Origin: Citricoccus sp. K5
Lineage (GTDB): Bacteria; Actinomycetota; Actinomycetes; Actinomycetales; Micrococcaceae
Direction: 5' to 3'
Assembly: GCF_902506195.1 (NCBI RefSeq)
Contig: NZ_LR732817.1
Location: forward strand, 3,129,407-3,193,406
DNA length: 64,000 bases
A program made the position numbers and the translations under genes. This document shows positions 60,250 to 64,000 of this stretch, in pieces (within the stretch, counting starts at the first letter, position 1; the number at the start of each line of letters is the position of its first letter). The notes under the pieces are model-generated. The model was given only the letters and a program-made list of their open reading frames with translations, was not told the origin of the DNA and did not search any database.

Positions 60250-61521
60250 GTGACCGCGATGAGGGCCCAGCCGGTACCGCGGATCACCGCCTTCGCCACC
60301 GCCGTCCTCGTCTTCGGCGCCGTCAATGCCCCCACGGTCCTCTACGCCGGATGGCGTGCTGATCTCGGCTTCTCCGCCACCGTCCAGACGCTCATCTACG
60401 CCATGTACGTGGGCGGCCTGATCCCCGGACTGCTGCTCACCGGACGGTGGCTGCAGCGACGCGGCCCGCGGACGCTGATGGTCCTGGCGGCGGCGGCCTC
60501 CGTGGTGGCCGCACTGGCGCTGGCGCTGGCGGACGGGGTCGGCACGCTGCTGGGGGCCAGATTCATCCAGGGGCTGGCGCTCGGCGTGGTGATGACCGCG
60601 TCCAGCGCCGCCCTCTATGGCGCGGTTCCGCCGAGGGCCCGATCCTTCACCGCGCTGCTGGTCACCCTGACCGCGCTGATCGGGGCCTGCCTCGGCCCCG
60701 TGCTGGCCGGTTTCCTGGCGGACCTCTCCGGCGGCACCACCATGCCGATGCTGGTGGCGGCCGCCACCGTGGCCGCTGTGATGATCCTGCTGCTCGTGCA
60801 CGGGCGTTCCCCGGCCCCACAGGCGACGCCGGCCCCCAATGGTCCGTCCACCGGCCCCCTGATCCTGGGGGAGACGGTAGCCAGTGGCGGCATCCCCGAC
60901 GCGTCCCCGGTGCCGCCTCCGGCGCTGGAGCCGGCTCCGGCGCCGGCTCTCGTGCCCCGATCCCACATGATGATCAGCCTCACCGCCGGCACCAGCTGGT
61001 CCATGGTGGGCCTCTATCAGTCGGTGGGACCCGGGCTCATCGGCTCGGCTCTCGGTGTGGACGGTCTGACGGTGCTGGGTGGGATCGTGGCAGCGATGCT
61101 GGCGGTGGCCGGCATGGTCCAGGTGTCCGCTCGCAACGTGGCCGTCCAGCGGGGCCGCCGGCTGGGCCTGTCGTCTCTGCTCGTCGGGATCTGCGGCTTT
61201 GCCGCCATGCTGCTGACGGGGCAGGTGTGGTGGGCACTGATCGCGGTGGCGGGGGCCGGCGTCGGGCACGGGTTCACGTTCCTCAGCGCCACGCAGGAGA
61301 TCGGCGAGTCCCATCGCCGCCACCCCTTGAAGGCTGCCGCGTCCATGAGCCGCTACTTCACGATCGCCTACCTCTGCCTGGCGGCATTCACGCTGCTGCT
61401 CGGGATCGTCGGGGACCTGTGGGCCATGGTGCCCGCCGCGGTGACCCTCCTCGGGGTCCTGGCCGCCGGTTGCGTGGCCATGCTCTTCTCCCGCAACGCC
61501 ACCGCCTTCCCCCGATCATGA
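60250..61521 (+). CDS. MFS family exporter
   Basis: A 423-residue transporter with about twelve helices. Helices 2-3 carry PGLLLTGRWLQRRGPRTLMV (motif A like) and GARFIQGLALGVVMTASSAALYG. The central loop (about 193-232) is long and Pro/Ala-rich. It is divergent from a MarR gene, suggesting efflux of a small toxic compound induced by ligand binding to that repressor. GTG 60250 is used, with ATG 60259 as alternative. Confidence 0.87.
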   Translation: MTAMRAQPVPRITAFATAVLVFGAVNAPTVLYAGWRADLGFSATVQTLIYAMYVGGLIPGLLLTGRWLQRRGPRTLMVLAAAASVVAALALALADGVGTLLGARFIQGLALGVVMTASSAALYGAVPPRARSFTALLVTLTALIGACLGPVLAGFLADLSGGTTMPMLVAAATVAAVMILLLVHGRSPAPQATPAPNGPSTGPLILGETVASGGIPDASPVPPPALEPAPAPALVPRSHMMISLTAGTSWSMVGLYQSVGPGLIGSALGVDGLTVLGGIVAAMLAVAGMVQVSARNVAVQRGRRLGLSSLLVGICGFAAMLLTGQVWWALIAVAGAGVGHGFTFLSATQEIGESHRRHPLKAAASMSRYFTIAYLCLAAFTLLLGIVGDLWAMVPAAVTLLGVLAAGCVAMLFSRNATAFPRS

Positions 61522-61599
61522 GAGCGGTAACTGCTGACCGCCTCGGCGAGTCTCGACGTCGACTGCGGCCGTGATCGCCCGGGCGCCACAGGCCTCGAA

Positions 61600-61884
61600 T
61601 CAGATCGGCCCGAGGACGTCGCCGGGAGCGGAGTCCAGGGCCAGGGTCTCCAGGACAGCCAACAGTTGGCGCTCCTCATACCGGAAGTGTGACTCCATGA
61701 TGGCCCCGATCCCGTCCAGATGCCGCTCCAGCACGGCGGGGGACTCGCTCCGGTCCAACGCCGCCTGCTCCAGGGCCGCCCGCAGGCGGTGGTGGACCTC
61801 CCGCAGCTCACGGCTCCAGGCCACGAGTCGGTGCGTCTCGGCTGCTTCGGTGGTGGCCGTCTCGGCCGGGCCGCCCTCAGTCAC
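61600..61884 (-). CDS. Internally shortened hemerythrin-domain protein
   Basis: A 94-residue protein. Its first half (TTEAAETHRLVAWSRELREVHHRLRAAL) matches, from memory, the N-terminus of actinobacterial hemerythrin-domain proteins, and its second half (LERHLDGIGAIMESHFRYEERQLLAVL) their C-terminus. The central helices carrying most of the metal ligands (an HHxxxD/E-type segment), about 70-80 residues in relatives, are missing without a frameshift. The remnant may not bind iron. GTG 61884 is used; an upstream ATG with better ribosome site opens an 11-codon ORF in another frame. Confidence 0.6.
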   Translation of the reverse strand: MTEGGPAETATTEAAETHRLVAWSRELREVHHRLRAALEQAALDRSESPAVLERHLDGIGAIMESHFRYEERQLLAVLETLALDSAPGDVLGPI

Positions 61885-62141
61885 ATGAGGGCGAAGGGGT
61901 GGGCGTGTGCATGGCCTCGCTCCTTCGGGTTCGGCGCCTCCATGCCTGACACGGTCTGCCACCGGCACGCGACGCTGAGTCGAGTATAGGTCTCCACAGG
62001 GGCCACCGTCCTGGCGTGTTATCCACAAGCCGGGAGGCAGACACACCGTGCGCGGTTCGCCTCCGGCAGTCTGGTGCCCATGACGATGTGGATCACCGAA
62101 CTCGCCGTGGCCCTGGCACTGGTGACGGAGAGGGAGCCGAG

Positions 62142-62535
62142 GTGCTGCGGTACATGGCGGAAGCCGCACCCGAACCGGCGCCGACCGCCAGCGCCCTCAA
62201 GGGGATCCTGGAAGACGGTCGGGACGCCATGGCTGGCCCCCCCGGAGGATCTCCAGTACTTCGTCGAGGACAAGGGGCATGGCTGCCTGGATGGCTTCGA
62301 GGTGCTGCGAGGCCCGGAGACCATGATGATGTCTGGAGCGCCGGGGGTGCACTGTGGCTACGACTATGAATATGCGAGCTTCAACGATGGTGGTCCCGTT
62401 CGCGGCTGGGCCTGGGTCGCCTACTCCCCGGACGGTCGAAAGCACCACATCTTCATGACCGCCTACGAAGAGGTGTGGACCAGGGATCACCAGATCCTGC
62501 AGGCCGTCGCCGCCAGCGTCGCTGTCCCGCAGTAG
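62142..62535 (+). pseudogene. Frameshifted hypothetical gene
   Basis: Two adjoining frames join into one sensible protein only if a run of seven C (62237-62243) loses one base: frame 1 gives VLRYMAEAAPEPAPTASALK then GILEDGRDAMA, frame 2 continues PPEDLQYFVEDKGHGCLDGF and ends after LQAVAASVAVPQ. The joined product would be about 130 residues, family unknown, with an acidic, aromatic C-terminal half. GTG 62142 follows GAGAGGGAG. It may be a sequencing error, a pseudogene or a slippery phase-variable site. Confidence 0.6.
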
Positions 62536-62640
62536 CGCCAGCCACTCGTCGGGTCATCCCACAGGTGGACCCGCCGCGGCCTAGGTTCGGAGCCTGGTCC
62601 GATGCCGGCAGGGGGTGTTCGGCGGGACAGTGGAGGCATG

Positions 62641-63408
62641 ATGAATCAACCCTCGCCCCTGCTCGCCGCCCGCAGCCTGACCAAGGCCTACGGTCCCACC
62701 CGTGCCCTCGACGGCGTGGAGCTGACCGTGCACGCCGGGGAGTCCGTGGCCATCATGGGCCCCTCCGGCTCCGGCAAGACCACCCTGATGCACGTGCTTT
62801 CGGGAATTCTGTTGCCCGACGCCGGCTCGGTGCTGTTCACCGCGTCCGGCGCCGAACCGACCGAGATCACCACCCTGAACGAGGAGGCCCGCGCCCGTCT
62901 GCGCCGCGAGCGGCTCGGGTTCGTGTTCCAGGACGGGCTGCTGCTGCCCGAGCTGACCGCCCAGGAGAACGTCGCCCTGCCGCTGCTGCTCTCCGGGGTG
63001 CCCCGCCCCGCCGCCGAGGCCCACGCGGCCCAGTGGCTGGCCGCCCTCGGCCTGGACGGCATGCAGACCCGGCGTCTCGGTGAACTCTCCGGCGGCCAGG
63101 CCCAGCGGGTGGCCATCGCCCGCGCCCAGGTGGCTGATCCCCAGGTCGTCTTCGCAGATGAGCCCACCGGCGCGCTCGACTCCGCCACCTCGGCCTCCGT
63201 CCTCGGAGCCCTGCTGGACTCCACCGTCGGCCGCGGCCGCACCCTCGTCATGGTCACGCACGACCAGGCCACCGCCGACCGCTGCTCCCGCCTCGTGCGA
63301 GTGCAGGACGGTCAGATCGTGGCCGACTCAGCGGCCGGTGCCCCCGCCCCCGACGCTCCGGTTGGTTCGGCCGGCTCGGAGGCCCAACGGACGGAGGCCA
63401 CCCGATGA
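62641..63408 (+). CDS. ABC transporter ATPase (LolD/MacB-like)
   Basis: A 255-residue ATPase of the lipoprotein/peptide type partnered with FtsX-like permeases: Walker A GPSGSGKTT, Q-loop LGFVFQDGLLLPELT, signature ELSGGQAQRVAIARA, Walker B VVFADEPTGALD and H-loop MVTHDQ. ATG 62641 is preferred (GGAGG spaced 4 nt); ATG 62638 is too close. Its end overlaps the permease start by 4 bp (ATGA). Confidence 0.92.
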   Translation: MNQPSPLLAARSLTKAYGPTRALDGVELTVHAGESVAIMGPSGSGKTTLMHVLSGILLPDAGSVLFTASGAEPTEITTLNEEARARLRRERLGFVFQDGLLLPELTAQENVALPLLLSGVPRPAAEAHAAQWLAALGLDGMQTRRLGELSGGQAQRVAIARAQVADPQVVFADEPTGALDSATSASVLGALLDSTVGRGRTLVMVTHDQATADRCSRLVRVQDGQIVADSAAGAPAPDAPVGSAGSEAQRTEATR

Positions 63409-64000
63409 CCACCACCCCGCACACCCCTTCCGGGCCCCAGGTGAGTTCCACGCCGCTGGGCGGCCAGGATCAGCCGGGCACGACGCCGGCCGGTTGCCTC
63501 ACCGCGGTCCCTGGCCGGCCGCCGTCGTCCCCGGGCCGCGGGGCGTCCCATGGAACTGCCGCTGTGCTCAAGCTGTTCCTGGGCAAACTGTTCTCTGATC
63601 GTCAGGTCTGGGGGCTGCCGGTCACCGCGTTCGCGATCGTCGGCACGCTGGCCCTGCTCGTGGCCGGAGGCGCCGCCTCGTTCTGGACCATCGAGGGGGA
63701 CCTGGCCGGCTTCTACCTGATGCTCTCCGTCTTCGCGCTGATGCTGCTCGTGTTCCCGATGGCCGGCCTGGCCGGGTCCGCGGCCAAACTCCTCGCCCGG
63801 CGTCGGGACGAACGCCTGTCCTCCCTGCGTCTGCTGGGCGCCGGAACGGGCACGGTACGCACGCTGGCCGTCGTCGAGTCCGTGGTGCTGGCCGCAGCCG
63901 GACTGCTGCTCGGAGTGGTCGGCTACCTCGTGTTCATGCCGCTCGTGGGGCTGATCCCGTTCGCGGGGCGGCCGATCGGGCTGGACGGCATGTGGCTCGG
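63405..64000 (+). CDS. FtsX-like permease (partial, runs off the right edge)
   Basis: ATG 63405 overlaps the ATPase stop and the frame stays open to the last base, giving at least 198 residues. A non-conserved Pro/Gly/Ser-rich start (about 1-50, containing the repeated 15-mer at 63477-63491) is followed by helices near 72-95 (PVTAFAIVGTLALLVAGGAA), 104-128 and 160-182, and the loop LRLLGAGTGTVRTLAVVES typical of FtsX-type permeases. Together with the ATPase it would extract or export a lipid-linked or peptide substrate. Confidence 0.85.
   Translation, partial: MTTTPHTPSGPQVSSTPLGGQDQPGTTPAGCLTAVPGRPPSSPGRGASHGTAAVLKLFLGKLFSDRQVWGLPVTAFAIVGTLALLVAGGAASFWTIEGDLAGFYLMLSVFALMLLVFPMAGLAGSAAKLLARRRDERLSSLRLLGAGTGTVRTLAVVESVVLAAAGLLLGVVGYLVFMPLVGLIPFAGRPIGLDGMWL

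Noticed and set aside
62019-62027. Exact DnaA box TTATCCACA
   Set aside because: A single box in an otherwise ordinary gap; no clustering, unlike 2701-2945.
1-64000. Search for mobile elements, prophage, CRISPR or defence systems
   Set aside because: No transposase, integrase, phage structural gene, spaced direct-repeat array or recognisable defence gene set was seen.

Overview
The window is high-GC, densely packed bacterial chromosome. The block rpsF-ssb-rpsR-rplI-dnaB, a menaquinone methyltransferase (menG), a DtxR/IdeR-type iron box, the PadR-HAAS and YCII families, frequent GTG starts and TANNNT -10 elements placed 6-7 nt before start codons all point to an actinobacterium. Protein flavour suggests Micrococcaceae (Citricoccus/Micrococcus/Kocuria/Arthrobacter relatives); the genus cannot be fixed from the sequence alone. 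No rRNA, tRNA, CRISPR array, insertion sequence or prophage was seen.

Layout. 1-4.5 kb: the ribosomal and replication block (S6, SSB, S18, L9, a convergent DUF1801 gene, DnaB) with a structured leader before rpsR and a DnaA-box cluster before dnaB. 4.6-20 kb: an M50-like membrane peptidase, an unknown protein, a two-enzyme fusion (NmrA-like domain plus FAD/NAD oxidoreductase), a secreted beta-propeller protein, alcohol dehydrogenase, OsmC, an LLM flavin enzyme, a DHFR-like protein, a PadR/HAAS pair, an NlpC/P60 hydrolase, a large four-helix membrane protein and an amidohydrolase. 20-34 kb: oxidoreductases and small detoxification-type proteins (FAD-Rieske, doxX-ybaK-LLM operon, two aldehyde dehydrogenases, DUF899, VOC, YCII), a small alarmone synthetase, a phosphoribosyltransferase, and a hydrolase divergent from a TetR gene. 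34-43 kb: DHFR-like pair, AzlCD amino-acid exporter, ZIP metal transporter with a leader peptide, two flavin reductases, an ABC-F protein with a minimal upstream ORF, a DinB-fold protein, VOC and Pr6Pr proteins. 43-47 kb: three glycosyltransferases. 47-57 kb: amino-acid transporter, SDR, VOC, GNAT, a complete iron-siderophore ABC importer behind an iron box, a cation diffusion facilitator and menG. 57-64 kb: two tandem paralogous small proteins of unknown function, two MarR regulators, an exo/endonuclease-phosphatase-like membrane protein, an MFS exporter, a shortened hemerythrin-like gene, a frameshifted gene, and an ABC ATPase/FtsX-type permease pair that runs off the right edge.

Genes mostly sit as single units or pairs, often converging tail to tail, with strong bidirectional hairpin terminators or short overlaps between them. 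Clear functional units are the ribosomal/replication block, doxX-ybaK-smallORF-LLM, azlCD, the iron importer, the PadR-HAAS pair, and the MarR-MFS and TetR-hydrolase divergent pairs. The features that look least conventional are tandem repeats that multiply stop codons in frame, the DnaA-box cluster, the tandem small paralogs, tiny leader ORFs before the ZIP and ABC-F genes, and a recurrent GGCCGGCGTCGTGCC 15-mer.
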